This document shows positions 1-6,429 of a stretch of 9,109 bases of DNA, one piece after another. Source of the stretch: an uncultured Treponema sp. (GTDB lineage: Bacteria; Spirochaetota; Spirochaetia; Treponematales; Treponemataceae); NCBI GenBank assembly GCA_905236465.1, contig CAJOQA010000059.1, positions 1 through 9,109 on the forward strand, in the 5' to 3' direction. The position numbers were made by a program, and so were the translations under genes. Each line of letters opens with the position of its first letter. Position 1 is the stretch's first letter. The notes under the pieces are model-generated. The model did not search any database, was not told the origin of the DNA, and saw nothing but the letters and a program-made list of their open reading frames with translations.

Positions 1-1514
1 ACAACATCATATACTTTTACTTCGTTTTCTTCAAGTTTTGAAAACTGATTTTCACTATTTTGCTTATACCTATAAACTTCTATGGTATTGTTTGTAAAAG
101 CTTTGTGGTATTCCGGATAATGTGAAATACCATTGTTCTTGCGGGCAAGAGTGGCCTTTTCCTTTGCTTTTTTTGTGTCAGGCATAACCCACATAAACTT
201 TCCTTCTGTTATGGTTGAATATCCCCCCACAAAATTTATAAGGGCATAACCAGAACACTTAACCAAGTTCCAAGCTGTAGCCCCAACAATAACAAAGGGT
301 TTTCCTAAAAAGGAATAGACTATGTACGGAGTGTTTGGGGTAGAGTTTACGGTAACTTGTTCTACCTCCGTTATGTTGTCTATTTTCCCTGAATCCTCTG
401 TTTCATCGCTTTGAGCCTTATTCTTTTTGTTGACCTCCTTGAAGGCGTTTATAAAATAAGAGTCCAATTTACCAGAAAGTTTCTTTTTTTCTGTAAAGGC
501 CTGCTTTTCTCTGCTTGAAACATTACGGGCAATCCTAAAGCCTACATCCTCGTAGACTTTTGCAGAGTTTACGTTTAAACTTGAAGTAACCCGTATGCCT
601 GTTGCGGCATCCCAAGCAGAACCCCCGCAGACTGTAGTGGAACTTCCGTCCCAAACCCATTCGCTTACATTGCCACTCATATCGTAGAGCCCCAAGGAAT
701 TGGCCTTCTTTTTTGCTACAGGATGGGTATGCTTGCCACTGTTGCTTTTATACCAGGCGACATCCCCTGGGGTATTGCTACCTGCGTATTCAAAGTTGTC
801 TGCAAGGTTACCGCCCTGACTGGCAAAACGGTGTTCATCTATGGTAAGTAGCCTGTACCCGTCCGCAGACTTGTCAAAGTTCCAGGTTGTTCCATGAAGG
901 GTATAGGCGGGCACCCTGTTTTCTAAGCTACTAAGCTTGTTGCAATATTCAAGCGCATCAAAAAAAGACAGGCTTTCTACCGGTAAGTTGTCGCCCTTGC
1001 TACTACTGGGGTTTGTCCCCATAACTTTATTGTAGTCAGCTTGAGTGACTTCTTTTTTTGAAGCATAAAAACTTTGAATCTTGCCTGACCCTTCAACAAA
1101 GATAAAGTCCCCATAGTCAATAAGCTCTTTGTATTTATCATCTTTGCTAGAAGTTTTTGTGGCGGAATCTGTAATCTCGCTACTTATTCTTCCGTTTTTA
1201 GTTTTAAAATTTTTCTCGCCTATAAAAGCTCCGTTCTTATACAACTTTATGTTGGTTTTATCATACGATTCTTTTTCTGATGATTCTATAAGAACATCAG
1301 CGTGAATCCCGCTTATATCAGCAGACCGCATCTCCGAGCTGGTCTTGGAGACAATCTTGCCGTCCTTGCGCAAGGTAATAGCTTGCCCTATAAGCTTGCC
1401 ATCCTGATAGGTGCTTTCTGTAGTCTTTTCGTATCTATTTGTCGATACACAAGACATAGAGGCAAGAGCAAAAAGTCCTGCAAATATAACAAGGCAAGTC
1501 TTTATTTGTTTCAT
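1..1514 (-). CDS. FGE/SUMF1-fold lipoprotein, 3' end outside window
   Basis: The frame is open from ATG 1514 to the left edge, giving 504 codons with no stop, so the C-terminus is missing. It starts with a lipoprotein signal (hydrophobic residues 8-18, then lipobox ASMSC with Cys22). Residues 40-110 hold short strands of the type YQDGKLIG and LYKNGAFIGE, which recall MORN-like repeats. Residues about 136-330 match the formylglycine-generating-enzyme/SUMF1 fold: EVTQADYNKVMG at 155, SGNVSEWVWD at 280, GGSAWD at 297 and VGFRIAR at 324. The catalytic cysteine pair of true FGE, which follows the GGS motif, is absent, so this is probably a binding or structural module rather than an active enzyme. 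Residues 331-504 are an extension I do not recognise, with a hydrophobic stretch at about 395-432. The start is supported by AGGAG at 1521-1525. It is the last visible gene of a three-gene envelope operon, 26 bases after the ankyrin gene. Confidence 0.88.
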   Translation of the reverse strand, partial: MKQIKTCLVIFAGLFALASMSCVSTNRYEKTTESTYQDGKLIGQAITLRKDGKIVSKTSSEMRSADISGIHADVLIESSEKESYDKTNIKLYKNGAFIGEKNFKTKNGRISSEITDSATKTSSKDDKYKELIDYGDFIFVEGSGKIQSFYASKKEVTQADYNKVMGTNPSSSKGDNLPVESLSFFDALEYCNKLSSLENRVPAYTLHGTTWNFDKSADGYRLLTIDEHRFASQGGNLADNFEYAGSNTPGDVAWYKSNSGKHTHPVAKKKANSLGLYDMSGNVSEWVWDGSSTTVCGGSAWDAATGIRVTSSLNVNSAKVYEDVGFRIARNVSSREKQAFTEKKKLSGKLDSYFINAFKEVNKKNKAQSDETEDSGKIDNITEVEQVTVNSTPNTPYIVYSFLGKPFVIVGATAWNLVKCSGYALINFVGGYSTITEGKFMWVMPDTKKAKEKATLARKNNGISHYPEYHKAFTNNTIEVYRYKQNSENQFSKLEENEVKVYDV

Positions 1515-1540
1515 AAAAATCTCCTGATTCGCAAAAAAAT

Positions 1541-3514
1541 CTATTGGCGGGGTATTCCGTTAAGTTTTTTCATCTTAGCGGTATAGCTCTTTTGAATCTC
1601 CATCTCTTTGTCCATCTTTTCACCATATTCCCGTGCTGCAGATTCGTTTTTGTTTATGGCAATATTCCATGCTGTTAAGGAAATGTTATAGCCGGTGATT
1701 GAAATATTATTCGCGGTAATCTGATTTGACCAGCTAGAGGTATTTGTTCCTTCATCCGCTGAATTTATCTTTGCTTGCAGATTAGAGTTCTGCCGCTCAA
1801 GGTCACGGATTTTGGCTTCAACTTCATTTTTAGATTTTCTAGCATCAGCTGCCGCTTCCTGGGCCTTTTTCTTTGCGGCAAAATATTCATCCCATCTTCT
1901 GCTTGCCTCGTCATGTTTTTTTAGGTAGAGGTCCCACAAATAGGTGCGGGCAGTTTTTCCAGAAGAGTCCCGAATATCTATTTTTATTCCGCTCAGGTTC
2001 AAAAAGTAATCTGCTAAATCTTCATTTCCTTTTTTTGCAACAATAGTCAGCGGAGTTTCATTCCTGTTGTTAACACCATTTACATCGCTACCCCGTGAGA
2101 CTAATGTGCGGGCATGGGATACCATTGTGTTTTGACAGGCGTAATGCAATGCAGTGTTGCCACTGGAATCCTTTACTTTTACATCTGCCCTTTGGTCAAG
2201 CAAATAAGAAACACATTCACTTTTAGCGTGTTCAAAAGAGATGATAAGCGGTGTCTTATTCTGATTGTTAGTAGAGTTTAAAAGACTTGAATCACGAGAC
2301 AAAATAAGATGCATAAGTTCTTTTGAAGCACCATCAGTATTATTCTGCAGTGAAGCGTGAAGGGCATTGTTGCCGTACCTGTCAGTTATTGAAGCCGTAG
2401 CTCCAGCTGAAAGCAGTTCACTTGCCCCGTTTACAAATCCCGTACCAGCTGAGCAGGCTGCTAGAAGCGGAGTATTCCCGTTTTTATCGCGTGAGTTAAC
2501 AATGCTTCTAGAATCAGGGTAGCGGAGAAAAAGCCTAAGGGAATTATAATCAGACTTTGAAGATGCTATGTGCAGAACATTCTTGTCGTCTGAATCAGTG
2601 TAGGTTATGTCTGCTCCTGCGTCAAGTAAGAGATCAAGATAAAAATACTTTTGGTCTTTTAAAGCAGCTAGCAGTTGCCCCTTAGGAAAAGTTGCCCCGC
2701 TTTTTATAAGGCTTTGGGCAGCGCTTTCATTGTCAACTTCATAGGCATAAAGAAAGGGTGTCCGTCTGTTAGAATCCCTTTTTTCAATATCTGCTTTGCG
2801 GTCAATTAAAGACTGAACACAGGAATTTGAGAATTTCCCTATCGCATAGAAAAGCGGTGTCTGCCCTTCGCTTGATTTTTTTTCAATATCAGCACCCTTG
2901 TCTAGCAGGGCAATAAGCATATCAGAGTCATCGTTGCCTATAGAAATTAAAAGGGGAGTGAGGTTTTCATTGTCCTGGGCATCTATTTTGCAGCCTTGCT
3001 CTATAAGAAAAGGAATAATGTCTGCTTGTGAATGTGCGGCCGCGACATGAATCATGTTCCTGCCGTTTTCAAGGACAAAATCATATTTTATTCCAAGGCC
3101 TGTAAAATATGCAGCGGCATCAGTGTTACCCAATTCTACAGTTTGAATAATCGGATCCTGTAGATATTTTTCCCTCCTAATGAGAGCACCCTTTTCTATG
3201 AGGGTCTCAAGCATTTCCTGGTCGAAAACTTCTATTGCATCATTTATAGCAGTTCTTCCGTAAATGTTTTGATGGTTTACATCACAAATTTCATTTTCTG
3301 CAAACCAAAGGGCAACGGGAAAGTTCTGCTCCTGAATAGCAACTTGAAGGGCATTTGAGTTGTCCTCGGAAAAATAAAGGGCAAGCTTCTTTTTCTGAGA
3401 TAACTTTTCTATGTCACCTAAAGTGGCCTTCTGAATTACATCCTTTTTGCCCCCACAAAAAGCAGTGAAGGGTAGGAGGGCAACAAAAAACAACGCGAAT
3501 AATTTCTTCTTCAT
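1541..3514 (-). CDS. Exported ankyrin-repeat protein with C-terminal coiled coil
   Basis: The 657-aa product begins with a signal peptide (KKK, then a hydrophobic core at residues 5-18). It ends at FTAFC-GG, so Cys20 could be lipidated, but Phe just before the Cys is atypical and plain signal-peptidase cleavage is possible. Residues about 80-520 are roughly 13 ankyrin repeats; the clearest carry the G-x-T-P/A-L motif, for example NLTPLL at 184, GQTPLF at 217, GNTPLL at 346, GNTALHYA at 452 and ETPLTI at 486. Several units are degenerate (about 115-145, 275-305 and 395-415). Residues about 535-655 are charged and helical, consistent with a coiled coil, interrupted by an Asn/Ile/Thr-rich heptad segment at 599-623. 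Ankyrin arrays bind protein partners, so a periplasmic or surface scaffold is inferred; the partner is unknown. Start ATG 3514 has GGAGG at 3525-3529. It sits 27 bases after the upstream lipoprotein gene and 26 before the FGE-like gene. Confidence 0.9.
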   Translation of the reverse strand: MKKKLFALFFVALLPFTAFCGGKKDVIQKATLGDIEKLSQKKKLALYFSEDNSNALQVAIQEQNFPVALWFAENEICDVNHQNIYGRTAINDAIEVFDQEMLETLIEKGALIRREKYLQDPIIQTVELGNTDAAAYFTGLGIKYDFVLENGRNMIHVAAAHSQADIIPFLIEQGCKIDAQDNENLTPLLISIGNDDSDMLIALLDKGADIEKKSSEGQTPLFYAIGKFSNSCVQSLIDRKADIEKRDSNRRTPFLYAYEVDNESAAQSLIKSGATFPKGQLLAALKDQKYFYLDLLLDAGADITYTDSDDKNVLHIASSKSDYNSLRLFLRYPDSRSIVNSRDKNGNTPLLAACSAGTGFVNGASELLSAGATASITDRYGNNALHASLQNNTDGASKELMHLILSRDSSLLNSTNNQNKTPLIISFEHAKSECVSYLLDQRADVKVKDSSGNTALHYACQNTMVSHARTLVSRGSDVNGVNNRNETPLTIVAKKGNEDLADYFLNLSGIKIDIRDSSGKTARTYLWDLYLKKHDEASRRWDEYFAAKKKAQEAAADARKSKNEVEAKIRDLERQNSNLQAKINSADEGTNTSSWSNQITANNISITGYNISLTAWNIAINKNESAAREYGEKMDKEMEIQKSYTAKMKKLNGIPRQ

Positions 3515-3541
3515 AAATCAAAGTCCTCCGTAATTAAAAAA

Positions 3542-4234
3542 CTAGTTTTTTTGCTTTACTTTTTTTACAGGAATGCTGTCTTTTGGCAGGGGGACAAGAT
3601 AATCTTTTAAGACGTCATAAGTGCCATTAACCTCTACTTTTTTTATGTACAACTTAGCACCTGGACTTGAGACCGTAACCTTTGTTCCCGTAGAATTCGT
3701 GGGAGCCGCTTGTGTGTAGGCTGCGACCGTATACTCAATGCAGTTGTTTTCTGAAGGTCCTACGCGGATAAGTTTGTCTGTAGAAGAGTAAACTAGGGAG
3801 TCAAAGCTTTCTTTTAAAAGGTCTGGTGAATAGCCGAGCCAACATTCTGCAGCAGTTTGGATTTCGCTATTTTTTAGTTTTGGGATTGTGTCTAACCACA
3901 TACAGATATGCTTGTAGCTGCCGGAATAATAATAATCCGAAACTTTTTCTTTTTTTATAACAAAAGTGATGCTTGCTATATCATCTTCAATAGAAGCTGT
4001 GAAAGTATGGTCGTTCTCAAAAAGTTCGTATTCATTACCAAAGTCTGCAAAAACTTCGTCAGCTGATTTTTTTATGTAATAATTCAATTTTTTGTTTACG
4101 GTGTCCCAGTTTTTTAGAAGGTCGCCGTCTCCGCTTGAAAATTTTGAATTTGAGGCGCAAGATTGCAAAAAGGAAAAAGACATCAGTGTAAGTGGAATGA
4201 ATACAAAAAGTTTAAAAAAGAAAGACCTACCCAT
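3542..4234 (-). CDS. Lipoprotein of unknown function
   Basis: This 230-aa protein has a clear lipoprotein signal: Arg3 and Lys8, a hydrophobic core over residues 9-23, and lipobox LQSC with Cys26. The mature part is mixed polar sequence with an aromatic cluster DYYYSGSY at 100-107 and probable beta strands at 78-95 and 183-202. It ends in a lysine-rich tail. I recognise no domain or catalytic motif. It is the first gene of the three-gene minus-strand unit, so its product probably works with the ankyrin and FGE-like envelope proteins. Start ATG 4234 is supported by AGAGGGG at 4240-4246. Confidence 0.82.
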   Translation of the reverse strand: MGRSFFFKLFVFIPLTLMSFSFLQSCASNSKFSSGDGDLLKNWDTVNKKLNYYIKKSADEVFADFGNEYELFENDHTFTASIEDDIASITFVIKKEKVSDYYYSGSYKHICMWLDTIPKLKNSEIQTAAECWLGYSPDLLKESFDSLVYSSTDKLIRVGPSENNCIEYTVAAYTQAAPTNSTGTKVTVSSPGAKLYIKKVEVNGTYDVLKDYLVPLPKDSIPVKKVKQKN

Positions 4235-4239
4235 AAAAA

Positions 4240-4246
4240 CCCCTCT
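4240..4246 (-). promoter_or_regulatory. Ribosome binding site of the 230-aa lipoprotein gene
   Basis: The minus strand reads AGAGGGG five bases before ATG 4234. This fixes the start of the first gene of the envelope operon. Confidence 0.6.
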
Positions 4247-4266
4247 GTAGTGTGTATGAATTTAAT

Positions 4267-4295
4267 ATATTACAGAATGTTTAAAAAACAAGCAA
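4267..4295 (-). promoter_or_regulatory. Candidate promoter of the three-gene envelope operon
   Basis: The minus strand has TTGCTT (4290-4295), a 17-base spacer and TAATAT (4267-4272). This resembles a housekeeping sigma-70 promoter and would give a leader of about 25 bases before ATG 4234. No other promoter was noticed in the short gaps between the three genes, so they are probably co-transcribed. Confidence 0.5.
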
Positions 4296-4319
4296 ATTCA
4301 GTAAAGCTAAAAAAATTGC

Positions 4320-4347
4320 TTGACTATTAAAAATATGGTGATATAAT
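4320..4347 (+). promoter_or_regulatory. Strong sigma-70 promoter, extended -10, for the membrane-protein gene
   Basis: TTGACT (4320-4325), a 16-base spacer and a perfect TATAAT (4342-4347) are preceded by TG at 4339-4340, one base before the -10, making an extended -10 element. The match to consensus is the best in this window. The transcript would begin near 4354, leaving a leader of about 45 bases. That leader holds a weak 5-bp hairpin (TGGAT/ATCCA, 4368-4381) and the site AAGGAG. Confidence 0.75.
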
Positions 4348-4386
4348 CTAATATATAACAAGAAAAGTGGATTTATATCCATGTTT

Positions 4387-4392
4387 AAGGAG
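4387..4392 (+). promoter_or_regulatory. Ribosome binding site of the membrane-protein gene
   Basis: AAGGAG lies seven bases before ATG 4400, ideal spacing, and decides the start. Confidence 0.7.
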
Positions 4393-4399
4393 TTAAATA

Positions 4400-4996
4400 A
4401 TGGCTGAAGCTACCCTCTCTTTAGAAAAAACAGATTTACTTACTGAACAGACAAAGAAAAAAATAAGACTGTGGATAGCAGTCCTTTTAGGTGTACTTAC
4501 TTTTGTTATTTACGGAATTGGAACTGCACCGGAAGTTCTCCGCGTTTTTATTCCTAAGTCTGTAGAACTTTCTTGGTGGCCTTGGTTAAGCGAAAATGGC
4601 GAAGTTTCTCGCGATGATGTATTTACCACCGTACAATTTGCAAATGCATTCTATGACGTGCTGATTTTTGGAATTCCCCTGCTGACAGTTACCTTTTTGG
4701 GTATAGGACCTGGTTACTTTTGCCCGCTCATTATGATTTTTATGAGGGTGTATTTTATTGGCCATGGGGGAGCTGATTACATAGGCGGAGAGCTAGAAGG
4801 GCTTGTTCTGACTATTATTCCTACTTTGGTAGCAGGTGGTATTTCTCAATTTACCGTGCAGAAAAAGTTTTCTGAAAACACTTCAAAAAAGTACATTTTC
4901 TTAGGAGTTTCACTTCTTGCAGGAATCCTTGCTTACTGCCTTTTCCGCTTTGTTGTATTTGGTACTGATTTTGAACTTGGAGCAATTTACCTGTAG
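4400..4996 (+). CDS. Polytopic inner-membrane protein of unknown family
   Basis: The 198-aa product begins with a polar, charged segment (1-21) followed by hydrophobic segments at about 22-42, 84-102, 104-121, 133-150 and 165-187, so four to five membrane passes. A soluble loop at 44-80 is rich in Trp (SWWPWL at 58-63) and probably lies on one membrane face. Conserved-looking Gly/Pro motifs include GIGPGYFCP at 101-109 and GHGGADYIGG at 121-130. I cannot assign it to a transporter or enzyme family. It is a single-gene unit with its own strong promoter, ribosome site and terminator, which suggests substantial constitutive expression. No signal peptide cleavage site is evident. Confidence 0.8.
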   Translation: MAEATLSLEKTDLLTEQTKKKIRLWIAVLLGVLTFVIYGIGTAPEVLRVFIPKSVELSWWPWLSENGEVSRDDVFTTVQFANAFYDVLIFGIPLLTVTFLGIGPGYFCPLIMIFMRVYFIGHGGADYIGGELEGLVLTIIPTLVAGGISQFTVQKKFSENTSKKYIFLGVSLLAGILAYCLFRFVVFGTDFELGAIYL

Positions 4997-5020
4997 CGTG
5001 TAATTGTAATTTTGACCTTT

Positions 5021-5049
5021 AAACCCTGAACTAAGTTCAGGGTTTTTTT
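5021..5049 (+). terminator. Rho-independent terminator
   Basis: An 11-bp perfect stem (5021-5031 with 5035-5045) closes a 3-base TAA loop and runs into a T tract ending at 5049. It lies 24 bases after the stop of the membrane-protein gene. On the minus strand, downstream of the thioesterase gene, the same stem is followed only by TTTAAA, so it may serve there as a weaker terminator. Confidence 0.88.
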
Positions 5050-5061
5050 ATGCATAAAGTG

Positions 5062-5484
5062 TTATTTTGAAATCTTGAACCCCGTTGTTGATACCACGGC
5101 TACAGTTCTTTTTGTATCATTTGCCTTTTCGTAAATCTCAATCTCGCAGTAAACCGTTGTGCGACCGTTTTTTTTAACTACTGCCTTGGCATACAAAGTA
5201 TTGCTTTTAGCGGCATTCAGGTAATTAATCTGGCTGTTTAGCGTTACTGTTGCAGTTTTGTCCTGAGGGCAAGAATTTGTTGCTACAGCAAAGGCAAAAT
5301 CCGCCATTGTAAAGTAAACTGCCCCCATAACAGCCCCTAATGCATTTTTGTGACGGTTATCAAGTTCTAGCATAACCTCTGCTAAGCCGTCACCTGCATC
5401 AAGAATCTGGATACCTGTTGTTTCTACCGCATAGCGGTCAGCAGCAAACCGGCTTTTTACTTCTGCTAATTCTTCTTTATTCAT
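5062..5484 (-). CDS. PaaI-like hotdog-fold acyl-CoA thioesterase
   Basis: I place the start at ATG 5484 (140 aa), the usual size for the 4HBT/PaaI family. An in-frame ATG at 5568 would add 28 unrelated residues and overlap iorB by 64 bases. The hotdog signature runs from N47 through G50 to the catalytic-type Asp62: NALGAVMGAV followed by YFTMADFAFA and ATNS. Family members usually carry HGG where this protein has M53-G54-A55, so the common His is replaced by Met while the Asp is kept. Such enzymes hydrolyse CoA thioesters in the cytoplasm; aryl-acetyl-CoA substrates are typical of PaaI. It lies 20 bases after iorB in the same direction. IorB makes aryl-acetyl-CoA, so a role in releasing the acid or clearing dead-end CoA esters is a reasonable inference. 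The ribosome site is weak (AAGAGA, 5491-5496). Confidence 0.85.
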   Translation of the reverse strand: MNKEELAEVKSRFAADRYAVETTGIQILDAGDGLAEVMLELDNRHKNALGAVMGAVYFTMADFAFAVATNSCPQDKTATVTLNSQINYLNAAKSNTLYAKAVVKKNGRTTVYCEIEIYEKANDTKRTVAVVSTTGFKISK

Positions 5485-5504
5485 TAAAATTCTCTTAATT
5501 TGTT

Positions 5505-6077
5505 TTAATTTTTGCGCCCCAATGCAAAAGCCTTCTTGTTTAACTCTAAAAACTGAGCTTTTACGCATTCGCTTAAGGCTTCAAGCCATTCATCTTCGCT
5601 TATGTCTGTGCAGTAGTTTGAAAATCGGCCCATCAGCGCAATGTTTGCAGCTTTTGCAGAGCCAGCCTCCATTGCTATTTTAAGGGCATCCATTGCATCA
5701 ACTTTTGCCCCTGCATTTTCCATCTTTTGAATAAGATTTTCAGGGTATTCTGCCACCCCAGTAATTACCGGCATGGGGTCAAGCTGCTGCTTGTTTACGA
5801 TTACCCTGCCACCTTTTTTTAAAATGTCCATATAACGGGCTGCTTCTAGGGTTTCAAAAGAGATTATAAAGTCTGCTTCACCCTTGTCTATTATAGGAGA
5901 TGAAACTGCATCCCCAAAACGGACATAAGTTACAACACTGCCACCCCTTTGACTCATTCCGTGAACTTCGCTGACTTTTACATCATACCCCTTTTTAAGC
6001 ACTGCGCGGCCAAGAAGTTTGCTTGCCAATAAAGACCCCTGACCACCTACACCAACTATCATTACATTTGTTGTCAT
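5505..6077 (-). CDS. iorB: Indolepyruvate ferredoxin oxidoreductase, beta subunit
   Basis: This 190-aa protein matches the 2-oxoacid:ferredoxin oxidoreductase gamma-type domain over its full length. Visible hallmarks are the nucleotide-binding-like GVGGQG at residues 9-14, EVHGMSQRGG at 37-46, and the VVTYVRFG strand following it. With the thiamine-diphosphate and iron-sulfur subunit IorA, it oxidatively decarboxylates indolepyruvate, phenylpyruvate or hydroxyphenylpyruvate to the aryl-acetyl-CoA, passing electrons to ferredoxin in the cytoplasm. IorA usually lies directly beside it, but here the flanking gene upstream is an unrelated small gene on the other strand, so the partner must be encoded elsewhere or replaced. 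Start ATG 6077 matches the family N-terminus; an in-frame TAA four codons upstream rules out a longer product. The thioesterase gene follows after 20 bases. Its -10 lies six bases before the ATG, so the mRNA may be leaderless. Confidence 0.92.
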   Translation of the reverse strand: MTTNVMIVGVGGQGSLLASKLLGRAVLKKGYDVKVSEVHGMSQRGGSVVTYVRFGDAVSSPIIDKGEADFIISFETLEAARYMDILKKGGRVIVNKQQLDPMPVITGVAEYPENLIQKMENAGAKVDAMDALKIAMEAGSAKAANIALMGRFSNYCTDISEDEWLEALSECVKAQFLELNKKAFALGRKN

Positions 6078-6083
6078 GCCCCT

Positions 6084-6112
6084 ATTTTACCATTAAAAAA
6101 ACAAAAAGACAA
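6084..6112 (-). promoter_or_regulatory. Candidate iorB promoter abutting the start codon
   Basis: The minus strand shows TTGTCT (6107-6112), a 17-base spacer and TAAAAT (6084-6089). Only six bases (AGGGGC) separate the -10 from ATG 6077, so transcription would start at or next to the A of the ATG. The AGGGG is too close to act as a normal ribosome site. Confidence 0.5.
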
Positions 6113-6127
6113 TCACGTTTTGAATAC

Positions 6128-6156
6128 TTTACAAAAGAAGAAGTGTGGATTAATAT
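6128..6156 (+). promoter_or_regulatory. Candidate promoter of the small acidic protein gene
   Basis: TTTACA (6128-6133), a 17-base spacer and TAATAT (6151-6156). The transcript would start near 6163, about 26 bases before ATG 6189. Confidence 0.55.
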
Positions 6157-6188
6157 AGAAGAAAACAAAGGTGTATTGGAGAAAGTCA

Positions 6189-6410
6189 ATGGATATTACT
6201 GATGAAGTTGTAAGTTTAATAGAAGATTTAGATATGGAATTTGAAGATTCCGTTTTCTCTGGCAAAAAAATCCTGCGGGTTGAGGTCGGAAAAAAAATAG
6301 AAGAGATGTTTGAGGCTTTTTACCCTGTTTGGGATCACAAGCTCAATGGCTATGACGTGGTCTGCCTTGACACTATGCCGGAAGGCGACCACCGTCTTGT
6401 TGTTGAATAG
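6189..6410 (+). CDS. Small acidic protein of unknown function (73 aa)
   Basis: I choose ATG 6189, which has GGAG at 6178-6181 at good spacing. An in-frame GTG at 6171 has no ribosome site. The 73-aa product is strongly acidic: 19 Asp/Glu against 7 Lys/Arg. The first 20 residues are dense in acid, with a predicted helix around 3-20 and another around 32-44 (VGKKIEEMFEAF). No signal peptide or membrane segment is seen, so it should be cytoplasmic. I do not recognise a family. Its own promoter and ribosome site, and its position in a tight convergent pair with the lyase gene, support it as a real gene. Its stop lies 11 bases from the end of the lyase gene. Confidence 0.7.
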   Translation: MDITDEVVSLIEDLDMEFEDSVFSGKKILRVEVGKKIEEMFEAFYPVWDHKLNGYDVVCLDTMPEGDHRLVVE

Positions 6411-6429
6411 AAATTATTCGGCTATTCAA
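6403..6429. repeat. Inverted repeat joining two convergent stop codons
   Basis: TTGAATAG (6403-6410) and CTATTCAA (6422-6429) are perfect 8-base arms around an 11-base loop. Each arm contains the Glu codon and TAG stop of one of the two convergent genes. There is no T tract, so a role as a bidirectional terminator or mRNA end hairpin is only possible, not shown. Confidence 0.5.

Noticed and set aside
1302..1586. Plus-strand reading frame of 94 codons
   Set aside because: It lies antisense to the FGE-like and ankyrin genes, with low-complexity basic sequence and no ribosome site.
4368..4381. Hairpin in the membrane-protein leader as a riboswitch
   Set aside because: Only a 5-bp AT-rich stem; the leader is too short for a known riboswitch class.
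5485..5568. Longer N-terminus of the thioesterase from ATG 5568
   Set aside because: The extra 28 residues do not fit the family and overlap iorB; the shorter form has the usual length.
6171..6188. GTG start of the small acidic gene
   Set aside because: No ribosome site precedes it, while ATG 6189 has GGAG at proper spacing.
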